From assembly GCA_965153355.1 (NCBI GenBank), contig OZ231128.1, positions 29,202,001-29,266,000 of the forward strand: DNA of 64,000 bases, in the 5' to 3' direction. This document shows positions 32,512-44,156 of the stretch, piece after piece. This DNA comes from Flaccisagitta enflata (Eukaryota > Chaetognatha > Sagittoidea > Aphragmophora). A program made the position numbers and the translations under genes. The notes below the pieces were generated by a model, which saw nothing but the letters and a program-made list of their open reading frames with translations, did no database searches and was not told the origin of the DNA. The number at the start of each line of letters is the position of its first letter. The stretch's first letter is position 1.

Positions 32512-33855
32512 CTAATTTTCAGTGCCTTTGTGTTCTATCCCAGGCGTCCCAGGTTTGATTTTCCTTGATTGTCCTGGATTGTCATTTACATCGCTTCGAC
32601 TTCGGGTCTGCCATTTTCGAAAGGAGATGGTTCCAAACGCGGCGATGCCCGCTGCCACCATATAGGCTGCCAGTAAGATGTAAAAGGGAAGCAGCTTGTC
32701 GACGGTCAATTCGGAGGTTGGACCGCCTGATGCGGGGTTATCCGTCTCCACGATATGCCTCCTCATAATCTCATCGATGATTCCGGTTTCACCATATTTC
32801 ACGATGAGACGATTGACGGCCGAAGCCCGGGGCCAACCTCTTCCAAGCGCGAAGCTGTAAGGCAGAAAATTGAGCGAACCTTCCAGTAGATACAAGCCAC
32901 GAAGATTGTCATCACTTCGCCGCAGTTTTTCCAAGTGAAGTTCCGGGCAAACGAGAACGTTTCCTTTTCGAAGCTCATCGCGTAGGAAATCCGTGGATCC
33001 GTTTGGAGCCACAAATCGGATGCGGTCTTGATCGCGAAGCGTGGCCACCGGTCCAGCTTCGAAGTCGAGCATCGAAGAATTAAGATGCTCGAATGAATAC
33101 GCGATGACTTTGGATCCCCTTTCAACCAATTGCCTGACATTTTTCAACGGACGCTGGGCCAAGTGGTTGCCAAATATGGCCGCCATGTTGGCTGTATATA
33201 ACGACCAAAAGAAAATGGACCAAAAACTCCAGACGGTGGTCAGCAGTCGGCCAGCTAACGAGATCGGCTCCATGTCAGATCCAATGGCCATAAACATCGA
33301 CCAAAAATACCACGTACATTGGCCGAACGAAAACTCTTTCTCTCCTCCAGGAAACCATTTTTTGAAAACGGAAGAAATGACGTACAATGTAAAACTGATT
33401 GCCAGAAACAAGACGACATTTCCGATCATCGCGTTAGGATCGATCATACCTTCTCCCAACAGATAAGACATGTTCAAGTGATTCGTGGTTTGTTCAAGCG
33501 TCGCTACTTTCCAACCTTTGACCATAAACGGAGGCGTCAGCGTAAAATTTGAAGAGGTGAAATTTGATGGCCGGATTTGCACGATCGATTGAGAGACTGG
33601 GTACATCGCCACATCGGCGTCGCCTGTTTCCACAACATCTAATAATTTGTTTTGAATTTGGACATCTTCGGAATCGCCGATATTTGGGATTGTGGATATG
33701 TCACAGGTCATTTGAAGATCTTTGGCTATCTTATGCCAAATGTCAACGAGGATTCCTTCGTATTGACCTGTGATCGAGGAGGTGCGAACGTAGACACCAT
33801 CTTTATGAGCAAATGTCGCGATACGCACAACGTTATCTGACATGGTCGCAGAGAA
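32512..33855 (-). CDS. Ionotropic glutamate receptor-like channel (IR/iGluR), last exon
   Basis: Ligand-gated cation channel subunit of the plasma membrane. In the 465-residue frame that begins at a GTG at 33909, S1 ligand-binding residues run to about 160. TM1 is about 164-181, the pore loop TWYFWSMFMAIGSD 199-212, the TM3 gate SLYTANMAAIF 236-246 (SYTANLAAF in classical receptors), S2 about 255-390 and TM4 406-429. There are NFT and NMS sequons in S1. There is no amino-terminal domain in this exon. The S1 site where an agonist-binding Arg is expected reads SQSIVQIR, so classical glutamate binding is doubtful. Upstream of ATG 33843 lies a strong acceptor (TTCTTTTCTTACTGTCTCAG), and a TGA precedes the GTG. 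I therefore infer that the exon begins at 33855 and that a signal-peptide exon lies farther up (higher coordinates). Stop TAG at 32512-32514. Confidence 0.85.
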   Translation of the reverse strand, partial: FSATMSDNVVRIATFAHKDGVYVRTSSITGQYEGILVDIWHKIAKDLQMTCDISTIPNIGDSEDVQIQNKLLDVVETGDADVAMYPVSQSIVQIRPSNFTSSNFTLTPPFMVKGWKVATLEQTTNHLNMSYLLGEGMIDPNAMIGNVVLFLAISFTLYVISSVFKKWFPGGEKEFSFGQCTWYFWSMFMAIGSDMEPISLAGRLLTTVWSFWSIFFWSLYTANMAAIFGNHLAQRPLKNVRQLVERGSKVIAYSFEHLNSSMLDFEAGPVATLRDQDRIRFVAPNGSTDFLRDELRKGNVLVCPELHLEKLRRSDDNLRGLYLLEGSLNFLPYSFALGRGWPRASAVNRLIVKYGETGIIDEIMRRHIVETDNPASGGPTSELTVDKLLPFYILLAAYMVAAGIAAFGTISFRKWQTRSRSDVNDNPGQSRKIKPGTPGIEHKGTEN

Positions 33856-33909
33856 CTGAGACAGTAAGAAAAGAATATTTAGTGGTGTTAAATATCTTTC
33901 ATTAATCAC

Positions 33910-33911
33910 TC

Positions 33912-33987
<76 letters not shown>
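33910..33987. repeat. (AATC)n microsatellite
   Basis: About 19 ATCA units in the inferred intron upstream of the receptor exon. Confidence 0.97.
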
Positions 33988-33989
<2 letters not shown>

Positions 33990-34630
33990 GATTAAGCCAA
34001 TGGTAGTTTGGAGGAGTCAAAAATTAAAAAAATATTTTTTTCCCATTTTTTAGTTGTAATGTACTCATATGCATCTTGCAAGATGTTATCAAGCGATTTT
34101 TTCTCAAAGGGATATTAGCAACTAGGGTTAAATGCACTAAATTTAATGTTTATTGGCCTTTTTATTTTTGTTTTCAGTAAAATCATCATTTTCCCTCATT
34201 AGAAATGCGAAATTTGGATCAAAATTCAGACCAGACCTTCCAAGCAACATCTACCAACATCACCTAAGATTTCATGAAATTTGGAAGTCATTAAGATGCA
34301 TATGCTCATGCAAATTAGCCGTTTAGACTAATTTGCATATCAGAATTCAACCTTTGACAAGCAGGCCGCATTGAGCCGCAAGGAGAAAATCGATGAGGTA
34401 AACGGCATTCAATTACATATCCGACTTTGTTCCTTTGAAAAAAATTCCAGATACTTACAGGAATATTTAGGCATCGGTTGACAAAAAAATAATGCAGACA
34501 AATCAAACCCACTGCCGGTGGCTACCAATGGTGTCAACATCGCTCTCTACCATAATGGTATTTCCTAGAAACAAATGCTAAACCACTGTGTTTGCAATTG
34601 GGGAAGATGTAACGCTTGATTTTCTCCGTT
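33988..34630. other. No gene recognised
   Basis: A/T-rich. It could hold upstream exon(s) of the minus-strand receptor, but none with a clear signal peptide and splice sites was found. Confidence 0.4.
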
Positions 34631-34633
34631 TTT

Positions 34634-34764
34634 AGGTGCGACAAAGCACCTCTATAACTGGCTGTGTCCGTCGGTCGGTTGGTCGGTCGGTTGGTCTGTT
34701 GGTCGGGTAACGCATTCGTTCGACGATCCACACGTCGCACCTTATTGGCCTACTTGGCCATGTT
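34634..34764 (+). mobile_element. HL subfamily K element, complete
   Basis: Starts after TTTTT with AGGTGCGACAAAGCACCT, then CTATAACTGGCTGTGTCCG and eight or so GGTC/GGTT units. Then AACGCATTCGTTCGACG and the 3' motif GTCGCACCT, complementary to the first nine bases. Ends with hairpin GGCC-TACTT-GGCC and ATGTT. Nearly identical to the copies at 42171 and 52302. Confidence 0.92.
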
Positions 34765-35350
34765 AAAACTGTTGAAGCACTGTTTCAATACAAAGGGAAA
34801 GGATATTGCAAAGCAGGTGTCCGAAAACAGGGCTATCAGCTGACTCTCCTTCTCAATCTTATATGTCACTTCATTTGCCTCTATACACCCATTACCCAAA
34901 CTGGAAAAAAATATGGAGGAGGGCCTTGAGAGCTCTCACTGACTAGTATCGACGCACATCACTCCTAATCCCAGTTTTCTACTTAGCAAACCTGACTTAG
35001 CAAACATCCAATTCTCTCTTATAGCTCGGCGGTTTAGAAAGAGACAGGTCGGATATGTAAAAGACTGAGTCAATTGTCCATAAAGTAGTGCTGACTCATT
35101 TTCATACCTTATAGTCTTAAAGGTCTTATAGGTCTTATAGGCTACCTTGAATGCATCCACAACTTGGTCACGTATAGCTTAGCGCGCTCCGAGTCGTTCC
35201 GTTCAGCTGTCACTGAAATATAATGTCGTATGATAGAGAATATCCGTCCGACGGAGGTCTTCGCTTTTCATTCCGCCTCCCCTGGACATCTTACTCTTTG
35301 ACGATAATAGGCAGGCAAGGCTCTACGAGTTTTAACACCATTACACATAC
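34765..35350. other. No gene seen
   Basis: Unassigned. GGCCTTGAGAGCTCTCACTGACTAGTATCG near 34923 resembles the words GAGGGCCTTG/AACCCTCACTGAC around 44840 and 45860, so a shared repeat is likely. Confidence 0.4.
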
Positions 35351-35356
35351 ATCGCG

Positions 35357-35972
35357 CACTCTGGATCCTGAGAGCCGCCAGGACAATTTTTGGATTACTG
35401 TCAGTTTTTCTTCAGTTTAGTACAGTCCTAATGAGCAGGAATCAGGATCCAAGCATCAAAAAATATTTCATCTAGCCCTTTTTGAAAAAAATCCAAAACT
35501 AATAATTTTACATCTTTTTTGCATATAAAATTCATTGATTAGGTAGAAAATATTTTTTTATTTCATATTTGAATTCCTGATGACATTTTCTTTTATTTGA
35601 TAGGTCACACTTTATATTTTCATATAGAAATAAAGTTTTCATTTTTTTAGCTACCGTTCAAAATTAGTAACGGTGGCTAAAAAAAAAAAAATTTTGTTTT
35701 TTCATCAAAACATACAATGTGACCTATCAAATGAAAGGAAATCACATAAGGAATTCAAATATGCTTTCAAAAAATAGTTTATACCTGCATAGAAAATTCT
35801 GTATGTTAAATATGATACAAAATTGTTAGTTTCAGACACTTTTTCAAAAAGGGCTAGATGAAATATTTCTTAATGGTTGGATCTTGATTCCTGCATGTGA
35901 GGACTATACCAAACTGAAGAGAAACTTACAGTAATCCAAAATTCGTCCTGGCGGTTCTCAGGATCCACAGTG
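35357..35972. mobile_element. Foldback element, 616 bp
   Basis: CACTCTGGATCCTGAGAGCC at the left pairs with the complement at 35950-35972 (CACTGTGGATCCTGAG). Arm pairs continue inward: TTGGATTACTGT, TTCAGTTT, AGGAATCAGGATCCAA, TCATCTAGCCCTTTTTGAA, ATAGGTCACA. The centre near 35665 is GCTACCG...CGGTGGC. Target duplication is not resolved. Confidence 0.78.
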
Positions 35973-36295
35973 ATCGGAGCGCCGCTAGAACGCACCCGCT
36001 AATAGCGCATGCCCGCCTACATGTCATGCAACTTGCTAACTCAAAAAAGATTTTGTAGTTCTTTCTATGTTGGCAATACAACAGCTTCACTATAAAGCAT
36101 ATTTTACCTGGTCCCCTGGCATGCGCTCTAATGAAGCTAAACTGTATTACAAAAACATATTGCTTAAAACGCTTTTTGGCGAAAGTATTGCTTTTAGCTA
36201 ACAACAAACAAAAAATCGATAGTGAGTTCCAAAAAGAATATATAAAATCATACCTTGACATTAGCTATTAGCCATTAGCCATTAGCCATTAACTA

Positions 36296-36892
36296 CTACC
36301 TAGGAAAAAAGTATATCTACACCTGGGATACAATATGATTTAGTGACCTAATATTTATTAAATCATTAAACAAAAAATGTTAATTTATTGAATAACTTGT
36401 TTTTTAACTAAAAACTCTTATAAAAGTTTTTGGAAGCAATATTTAAAGCCATTCTAACTTATTATAGAGGATATGGTGTTATCACTCATAGGTAAATTTA
36501 CAATTTAGGAAGAAGTTTATATTTTTATGTGCCATTTCTAAACGTACAAAACCACTGAGACCAAGATGAGTTCATCTCATAAATTTTTTGATGTAGATGA
36601 TTTTGTTTTTTTAAAAATTGTACTAGCTGCTCTAGAAGCGGAGATATGTTGATTTAAAGCTGTCTGTAATTTCTGCATTCTGCTGTATTTTATATTTTCT
36701 TGATTTTGAAGATGGATGTCTTTTACATTTTTGCTTGTAATTTCTAAATGGTTTAAGATACATCGACCAGATTGGACTCATTTTGAAGATTTTTTGATGA
36801 AGTTTAATTTGTTTTTTTAAAAATCTATCTAGCATTTCTAGAAGCGGAGATATCCTTGGTAGAAGGTGTAGATATACTTTTTTCCTAGATAG
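36296..36892. mobile_element. TA-flanked TIR element, 597 bp
   Basis: CTACCTAGGAAAAAAGTATA at the left pairs over about 30 bases with TATACTTTTTTCCTAGATAG at the right. TA stands on both sides (36294-36295, 36893-36894). The interior contains a diverged direct repeat (TCTAGAAGCGGAGATAT at about 36632 and 36838). Non-coding. Confidence 0.75.
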
Positions 36893-37147
36893 TACAAGCC
36901 ATAAGCATGAGATTTTAGAATTCTTTGATGAAACTGATGTAACTAAAGGCCCGAAATTCTTCTTTATAGTTGCGAGCTCCCTCGTGTATCTAGAATTCAC
37001 TCATAAAAATGTACAATTATATGAATCCGCCGTGCGTCCCGTCGGTTCATCGATTCGCCGTCAAATTTACAGTTAGGCAGGCGACGCACTGCCTCAGGGC
37101 CCTGCACCTAGCCCACAAAGTATGAATTGAAAAAGTTTCATGAGAAT

Positions 37148-38140
<993 letters not shown>

Positions 38141-38146
38141 TTTTTA

Positions 38147-38727
38147 ACATGTGTCCCACAATTATTGGAACTCAGAGTAATGGCTACCAAATCTACATCA
38201 TTATAGATATTGTTATGGAGTTTTTATCATTAGATAGAGGATAAAAAAATCTTCATTTTGCTCATGAATTTCATCAATTTTGATTGAGGCTAAGGCAAGT
38301 TATGTTGAAAACTGTTGAGATGTGTTTTTCCAAAATCATCACAAAATTACTAAAAAAATCATTCACCTTTAAAAGACTATCAAATCTAAACGAATAAAGC
38401 TGAAATTACCAGATTGGTCCCATTTAAAAGATTTGTTTCAACTCTTTAAAACGCGACCAATCTGAAAATTGTAGCTCAATTTATTTAGAAACAGCACTCT
38501 TCCAAAGTTGATGCTTATTTACAGGTTGGAACCTTATTATTTTTTAGATGATTTATAAAAAAACAATTATCGTGGACTGAAGTGAATTAAAACTACAAAA
38601 ATCTACCTGAAAATACATCTTGATACATACAGTTAACCTTTCATGAGAAATTAGCACTGTATTCTACAATGAACTTGGATTAAACAAAGTTTTCATGGTC
38701 CTGTTCCAATAATTGTGGGACACATGT
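38147..38727. mobile_element. TIR element, 25-bp perfect tips
   Basis: ACATGTGTCCCACAATTATT and five more bases at 38147 are exactly inverted at 38703-38727. The interior is A/T-rich without reading frames. Target duplication is unclear. Confidence 0.75.
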
Positions 38728-38809
38728 ACACTCCTGTACTGTTTCGTTTTCTGTTTGTGTTTCTTCGCCTTGTTTTTTGTTTTTGTTTTTGTTTTTTCAC
38801 TGAATTCTT

Positions 38810-38894
38810 TTAGAGGCTTTGTCCGTTCGTTGGTCCGTCGGTATGTCTGTGGGTACATAACGTGTGAGTCGAAAATTGTGGAACGCACATTTTG

Positions 38895-38965
<71 letters not shown>

Positions 38966-39028
38966 CGTGCGTGCGTGTGTGTGTGTGTGTGTGTGTCGCA
39001 ACGGTATTGTAACCCCGCGTAACTTGTT
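38810..39028 (+). mobile_element. HL subfamily L element with (TG)n core
   Basis: AGAGGCTTTGTCCGTTCG, GTTGGTCCGTCGG, GTGTGAGTCGAAAATTGTGG, then a 100-bp TG run (38897-38996). It ends TCGCAACGGTATTGTAACCCC and AACTTGTT, as in the L copy at 3250. The 5' terminal hairpin is missing. Confidence 0.7.
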
Positions 39029-39067
39029 CCTTCTCTTTTTTCTTTCTTCATTTTTCTTTTTCTTTTT

Positions 39068-39204
39068 AGTCGCGGACTAGCGACTCTATAAGAGGCTTTG
39101 TCCGTCGGTCGGTCATGGTGATCGAGTTGAGAAATGCGAAAACGCGCATTTCCGCCCCTGCCCACCCGTCCGCGACTGGTATTGGCCGTGTATCTGGCCT
39201 TGTT
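39068..39204 (+). mobile_element. HL subfamily B element, complete
   Basis: AGTCGCGGACTAGCGACT after TTTTT, AAGAGGCTTTGTCCGTCGG, GAAAACGCGCATTTCCGC. Ends GTCCGCGACT (exact complement of the first ten bases) and the hairpin GGCC..GGCCTTGTT. 137 bp. Confidence 0.92.
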
Positions 39205-39227
39205 CATGTCGTTTTTCTGTTCCATTT

Positions 39228-39490
39228 TCCTTTTCCTTTTCCTTTTCCTAGTCCTTTTCCTTTTCCTTTTCCTTTTCCATTTTCTTTTTCCTATTCTTTT
39301 TCTTTTTCTTTTTCTTTTTCTTTTTCTTTTTCTTTTTCTTTTTCTTTTTCCTTTTCCTTTTCCTTTTTCTTTTTCTTTTTCTTTTTCTTTTTCTTCTCCT
39401 TGTTCTTCTTCTTCTTCTTCTTCTTCTTCTTCTTCTTCTTCTTCTTCTTCTTCTTCTTCTTCTTCTTCTTCTTCTTCTTCTTCTTCTTCT
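39228..39490. repeat. TTTTCC, TTTTTC and TTC repeats
   Basis: Hexamer TTTTCC/TTTTTC units to about 39400, then TTC triplets to 39490, next to an HL copy on each side. Confidence 0.95.
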
Positions 39491-39519
39491 CGACCTTCTT
39501 TTCTTTTCCTCTTGTTTTT

Positions 39520-39777
39520 AGATGCGTCCGTCAGGAACGTATCTCTTTAAGAGGGTCTGTCCGTCCGTTGGTCCGTCCGTCCGTCCGTCCGTCCGTATGT
39601 CCGTTAGGCAAGTGAAAAAACCACATTTCTCGGCTGTTTTTGGCCACGGTGAGATCCTATACTGAAACAAATGATCAACCAACCAACGTGTTCGTCCATC
39701 TGTCTCTCCATATATGTCACATGATCAATACACGCAGACACACGGCCCGGACGCATCGTTGCCCGGTCGGGCTTGTT
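39520..39777 (+). mobile_element. HL subfamily N element, complete
   Basis: Starts AGATGCGTCC after TTTTT, with GGAACGTATCT as the local partner, then AAGAGGGTCTGTCC and GTCC repeats. Ends GGACGCATC, complementary to the first nine bases, hairpin GCCCG-GT-CGGGC and TTGTT. The terminal word differs from A and B but the two ends still match. Confidence 0.85.
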
Positions 39778-39977
39778 CTTATTAAAACTTAAACATAAAG
39801 TGGAAGCCAATACTTTTGTATTCGATGAACTTCTTTGTCGTTTTGTGACTGTCATAACTTGTAAAACATTAAACGTTTATGAAAAAAAGTAGTTTACGTT
39901 ATTATTCATACAGAATATCGTGTCACAAGCAGGAGGGTCTCGCTTCCTTGCTTTCATTGATACATGGGAATCGAGTG

Positions 39978-40170
39978 AATGCTACGGGACTCTGCACCCC
40001 GCTTTATCCATCCATCTATCTGCCCATATATCTGTCCATCCATCTATCCCTCTGTCCGTCCATTCGTCCGTACATGTGTCCGCCCATCCATCCGTCCACC
40101 CATCAGTCCATCTGTCCAACTCTCTGTCTTTCTGTCCATCGGTCCGTCCATCAATCGATTTCATAAAGTT
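39978..40170 (+). mobile_element. HL-A 5' remnant with CATC/GTCC repeats
   Basis: GCTACGGGACTCTGCACCCC and GCTTTATCC lead into about 130 bp of CCATCCATCTATCTGTCC units. No 3' end is clear. Confidence 0.5.
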
Positions 40171-40431
40171 TTTGAATATTCAATGTGTTAATAAGTGTTG
40201 AGAAGGGTTAAGAATGGTTTTTGTTATAGGAGGGTAAATATTGTTAAAAATTGTTTGTAGCAAAAAGTTTTTGAAAGGGTTAAAAACAGTTGATAGGGTT
40301 TAAAAAGATAAAAAAAAGTTGGTCTTGAAAATTGTGTTTAGTCACATTGCATATATATTGATATATCCACGTTTAGCGCGCATCTAACAAGTGTTGGCCT
40401 TGTTCCCACTTCACCTCTCTTTTTCACTCCT

Positions 40432-40740
40432 CTTCCTCCTCCTCCTCCTCCTCCTCCTCCTCCTCCTCTAGCCGCCGCCGTGAGTTTATTGGCTTCCATC
40501 GTTGCCGCCGAACAAAATGGCAAAAGTGACTTACTTTATAGACAAATCCTAATCTAACTTATACATCGATATATCCTCTTTTTGCTCTCATCGTCGCCTT
40601 TTCCTTTTATCTGTTCTTCTTCCTCGTTTTCTTCCTCTTTTTCTTTTTCTTTTTCTTTTTCTTTTTCTTTTTCTTTTTCTTTTTCTTTCTTTTTCTTTTT
40701 TTTCTTTTTCTACTTTTTCTGTTTCTTCTATTTCTTCTTT
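40432..40740. repeat. (TCC)n and (TTTTTC)n microsatellites
   Basis: TCC triplets at 40432-40468 and TTTTTC units at 40636-40700, with T/C-rich sequence up to the next HL copy. Confidence 0.93.
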
Positions 40741-40747
40741 TTTTTCA

Positions 40748-40925
40748 GTCACGGACACGCGACTCTACACCTCGCATTGTCGGTCCGTCGCTCCATCCGC
40801 ATTATAGGTTATTGTAAGGTACGCAAGGTATGTAAGCGTGAAATACTGTTTTAATGTAGTTTTGTAGTGCTGTAGTACTGCCCCTGCCCAACTGGCCGCG
40901 ACTTTTGCCCTCTTTTGAGCTTGTT
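40748..40925 (+). mobile_element. HL subfamily A element, complete
   Basis: AGTCACGGACACGCGACT, CACCTCGCATTGTCGGTCCG, a short GGTACGCAAGGTATG section, ACTGCCCCTGCCCAACTGG, CCGCGACT and GAGCTTGTTT. Confidence 0.8.
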
Positions 40926-40974
40926 TCTTTCTTTTTTTTCTTTTTCTTTTTCTTCTCCTTCTTCTCGTACTTGA

Positions 40975-40989
40975 TCTTGTTATTCTTCT

Positions 40990-41021
<32 letters not shown>

Positions 41022-41470
41022 TTCTTCTTCTTCTTCTTCTTCTTCTTCTTTTTCTTTTTCTTCTTCTTCTTCTTCTTCTTCTTCTTCTTCTTCTTCTTCT
41101 TCTTCTTCTTCTTCTTCTTCTTCTTCTTCTTCTTCTTCTTTCTCTTTCTTCTTCTTCTTCTTCTTCTTCTTTTTATCTTCTTCTTCTTCTTTATCTTCTT
41201 CTTCTTCTTCTTATTCTTCTATTTTCTTATTATTCTTCTTCTATTCTTATTTTTTTTCTTCTATTCTTCTTCTTCTTCTTCTTCTTTCCTTCTTCTTCCT
41301 CTTATTCTTCTTTTTTATTCTTCCTCTTATTCTTCTTCTTCTCCTTATTCATCTTCTTCTTCTTCTTCTTCTCTTTCTTAATATTCTTGTCCTTCTTCAA
41401 CTTATTCTTCTTCATTTTCTTCTCCTCCTTCTACTTCTTCTTCTTCTTCTTCTTCTTCTCCCTCTCCCTC
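40975..41470. repeat. (TTC)n microsatellite, ~0.5 kb
   Basis: TTC triplets with TTTTTC, TTA and TCC interruptions. It gives long poly-Phe and poly-Ser frames that are not genes. Confidence 0.97.
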
Positions 41471-41756
41471 CTTCGTCCCCACTTCCACCATTTTCACCTC
41501 CATTCTCTTCTCATCTTTCTCTTTCTCTTCTCCATCTTCTTCTTCTTCTTCTCGGTCTCTTGTCTTTGCAATGCCACCGTTTTTGTTAAGGACGTTTAAT
41601 TTGGCTTTTGCAGTCACTTTTCGTCATTTCGATTCGACAAATCAATCCTCATCAGCGCAGAATGGGAAAAATTTTCAATTCACGATCCATTCTAAATCTG
41701 CGCTCATCTTGCATCTTGCAGATCGTGATTTGACTCATTCGGTAGTTCTGCCTTTC

Positions 41757-41990
41757 ATCCATTCATTCATTCATTCATTCATTCATTCATTCATTCATTC
41801 ATTCATTTTTTTCATTTATTCTCTCATTGAATGATTGACTCATTGATTCATTCGCTCATTTATTCATTCATCATTCCATTCACTGGTTCATCCATTTATT
41901 CATTCATGAGAAAATAATAAGTCTGCTAAAAAAAACATTCATTCATTCATTCATTCATTCATTCATTTATTGATTCATTCATCATTTTCT
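41757..41990. repeat. (CATT)n microsatellites
   Basis: CATT runs at 41757-41812 and 41936-41968 with degenerate copies between. Confidence 0.95.
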
Positions 41991-42170
41991 CATTCTTTTA
42001 TCCACTCATTTATCTCTACCGTTTTAGAAATTTAAAAAAAGCCAACAAATCCTGCCTCCGCTGAGTTGACGCCTCGTAAATCCTGTCCCGCAAAATCGTC
42101 TCTGATGCGACTTTTGAATTGAAACTTGTTTGGAATCTTGACCAACCGAACTTGTCAATAAATGAAGGAA

Positions 42171-42285
42171 AACAAGGCCAAGTAGGCCAATAAGGTGCGA
42201 CGTGTGGATCGTCGAACGAATGTGTTACCGACAGACCGACCAACGGACACAGCCAGTTATAGAGGTGCTTTGTCGCACCTAAAAA
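42171..42285 (-). mobile_element. HL subfamily K element (minus)
   Basis: The complement of the K copy at 34634. It keeps the same ends (AGGTGCGACAAAGCACCT; GTCGCACCT; GGCC-TACTT-GGCCTTGTT) but has fewer GGTC/GGTT units and two substitutions. Confidence 0.92.
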
Positions 42286-42940
42286 GACGCCTGTACAAAT
42301 TAATCCCGCCATTGCTTCCATTTCATGTATCAATAATAAAAAGAAATCCACCGATGATATTACAGGTAAAATTTACCAGTCCCATAAGATCGGTTATTAA
42401 GGAATCTAATCGTAACTTTGTAAAATATTTATGGTAAAATTATCGTTAATGCGGTTTTTTTTGTAATTGTTGTTGTTTTGTTATTGTTATTGCTATTGTT
42501 GTTAATCCTTTTAAGCTTTAAGGTGCAAGTCTTCGATTGATCATCATCACTTCGGGTTCACTTCCTCCTGAGATTTACATTAAATGGTATGCATAAAATT
42601 ACACAACCTAAATGAACACAGAAAAAAACCATAATCGCAACTCAGAGATCCACTTTGCACTCAAGTGTGGGAGGAAATAAAGCACATTGTATGATCTTTC
42701 TGGAGTAATTCGGCCTTGAAAGTAAGGGTATTATTTAGATCGAATATAGAAAATGAAAAAAAAAATGAAAAAAAGAATAGAATAGAAATAGAAAATGATA
42801 TAAAGAATGAATGATTGAAAAAGAAACGGTCAGAAGTTCCGAACTCCTGTCTTCCTGTGTATCCGGCCTTGTTCCATACGCCTGTCCCGTCGTCTGTACG
42901 ACAACTTGAAGACAGTCGCGGACACTGCCCCTGCTCATAA
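42286..42940. other. No gene seen; HL 3' tip at 42856-42875
   Basis: Unassigned A/T-rich sequence. GTGTATCCGGCCTTGTT at about 42858 is an HL 3' tip without a recognised 5' end. Confidence 0.45.
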
Positions 42941-42943
42941 GCT

Positions 42944-43195
42944 TTTTCCATGATCAACGGAGTCGAATGTGTCCTTGTCAGAGTGTGACAATTTGTACGT
43001 TTCTTCATTTCATAAGAAGCGGTTAATTGGGCTTGTCGACTGGAGATCGATCGGTAATAACATTTTTGAATTGCGAGCATTTTTCACATGAGCGCTCCTG
43101 CCCATCTAATCTAATCTGTCCGGACATTGGTTTTCCATGATCAACGGAGTCGAACGTGTCCTTGACAGAGCGTTACAATGCGCACGCATCGTTGA
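42944..43195. repeat. Direct repeat of ~55 bp, 186 bp apart
   Basis: TTTTCCATGATCAACGGAGTCGAAYGTGTCC and the following bases occur at about 42944-43000 and 43130-43185. Confidence 0.75.
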
Positions 43196-43223
43196 GTCAC
43201 GGAGACCGGGAAGGCGGGAAATA

Positions 43224-43792
43224 CAGTAGATCTCGTCTAGACTTGAGATAACGGGGGCAAGCATTGAAGAAAAACAAATAAAGCTAGGAGAGTGATATTT
43301 GAAACATAGACTAATAAAGGGACGCTTTATTGCCCATGATAGCTGGTTGCAATGGAAACGCATTTCTATGTATTTTCGCTAACATATCAATATTTTGAGA
43401 AATTTTTTGAGGGAACATTTTTTTAGATTGAATTTGCTACAACTTTCCCACAGTATGTTCTGTAAAAATATCGCTTGTTTAGCAGTTGCTAGGGGTTGTC
43501 GCACATGGATAAGCTCCCTAGCAGCAGCCAAACAATGGACATTCTTACAGAACATACTGTGGGAAATATGTTGCAAATTTGATTTCAAGCAATATTCAAA
43601 AAAAAAAAAAAAAATCTATAAAAATCTTGATATTTTAGCGAGAATACATGGAAATGTTTTTGCATGGCAACCAGCTATCATAGAGAATAAAGCATCCTTT
43701 GATTAGTCTATGATCAAAATATCGCTCCCCTGCCTTATTCATCTTTCAACAATGCTTGCCCCCGTTATTTCAAGTCTAGACGAGATCTACTG
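43224..43792. mobile_element. Foldback MITE G2 (TA-flanked)
   Basis: Same tips as G1 (CAGTAGATCTCGTCTAGAC), the same GATAACGGGGGCAAGCATTG subterminal block, and the core with CACAGTATGTTCTG. It is flanked by TA (43222-43223, 43793-43794). 569 bp against 563 bp for G1. Confidence 0.9.
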
Positions 43793-43954
43793 TAAATATA
43801 CACTTCAAAGAAATATATAATTGTATATCAAGTCGCCAACCTGTTTTTTTCTTAAAGCTACCTTGAATGATCGATGATCTTGATATATGTTCCGTATAAA
43901 ATCTTGCTTAGCGGGCAAACATTTCCAACAACTGAGTTCTTTATATGTTCACCA

Positions 43955-44020
43955 ACGCACCTCTTTAAGAGGCCCTGCCCCTTGATCGGTCGGTCTGTCG
44001 GTAAAGCTTGAGTGAAAAAT
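43955..44020 (+). mobile_element. HL 5' remnant
   Basis: ACGCACCTCTTTAAGAGGCCC followed by GATCGGTCGGTCTGTCGG and AAGCTTGAGTGAAAAATCGC. A truncated B/J-like 5' part. Confidence 0.5.
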
Positions 44021-44156
44021 CGCAGAAGATTCTTGATTTTACTTGAAAACTCATCTCGATTGTCATTCATGTTCCTTATTTCATTCAAAATCATATTCAA
44101 TTTCCGGTTAGATCTGATAATGTAGATCTTGGCATAAGACTAGGGTCATAAAGCTA

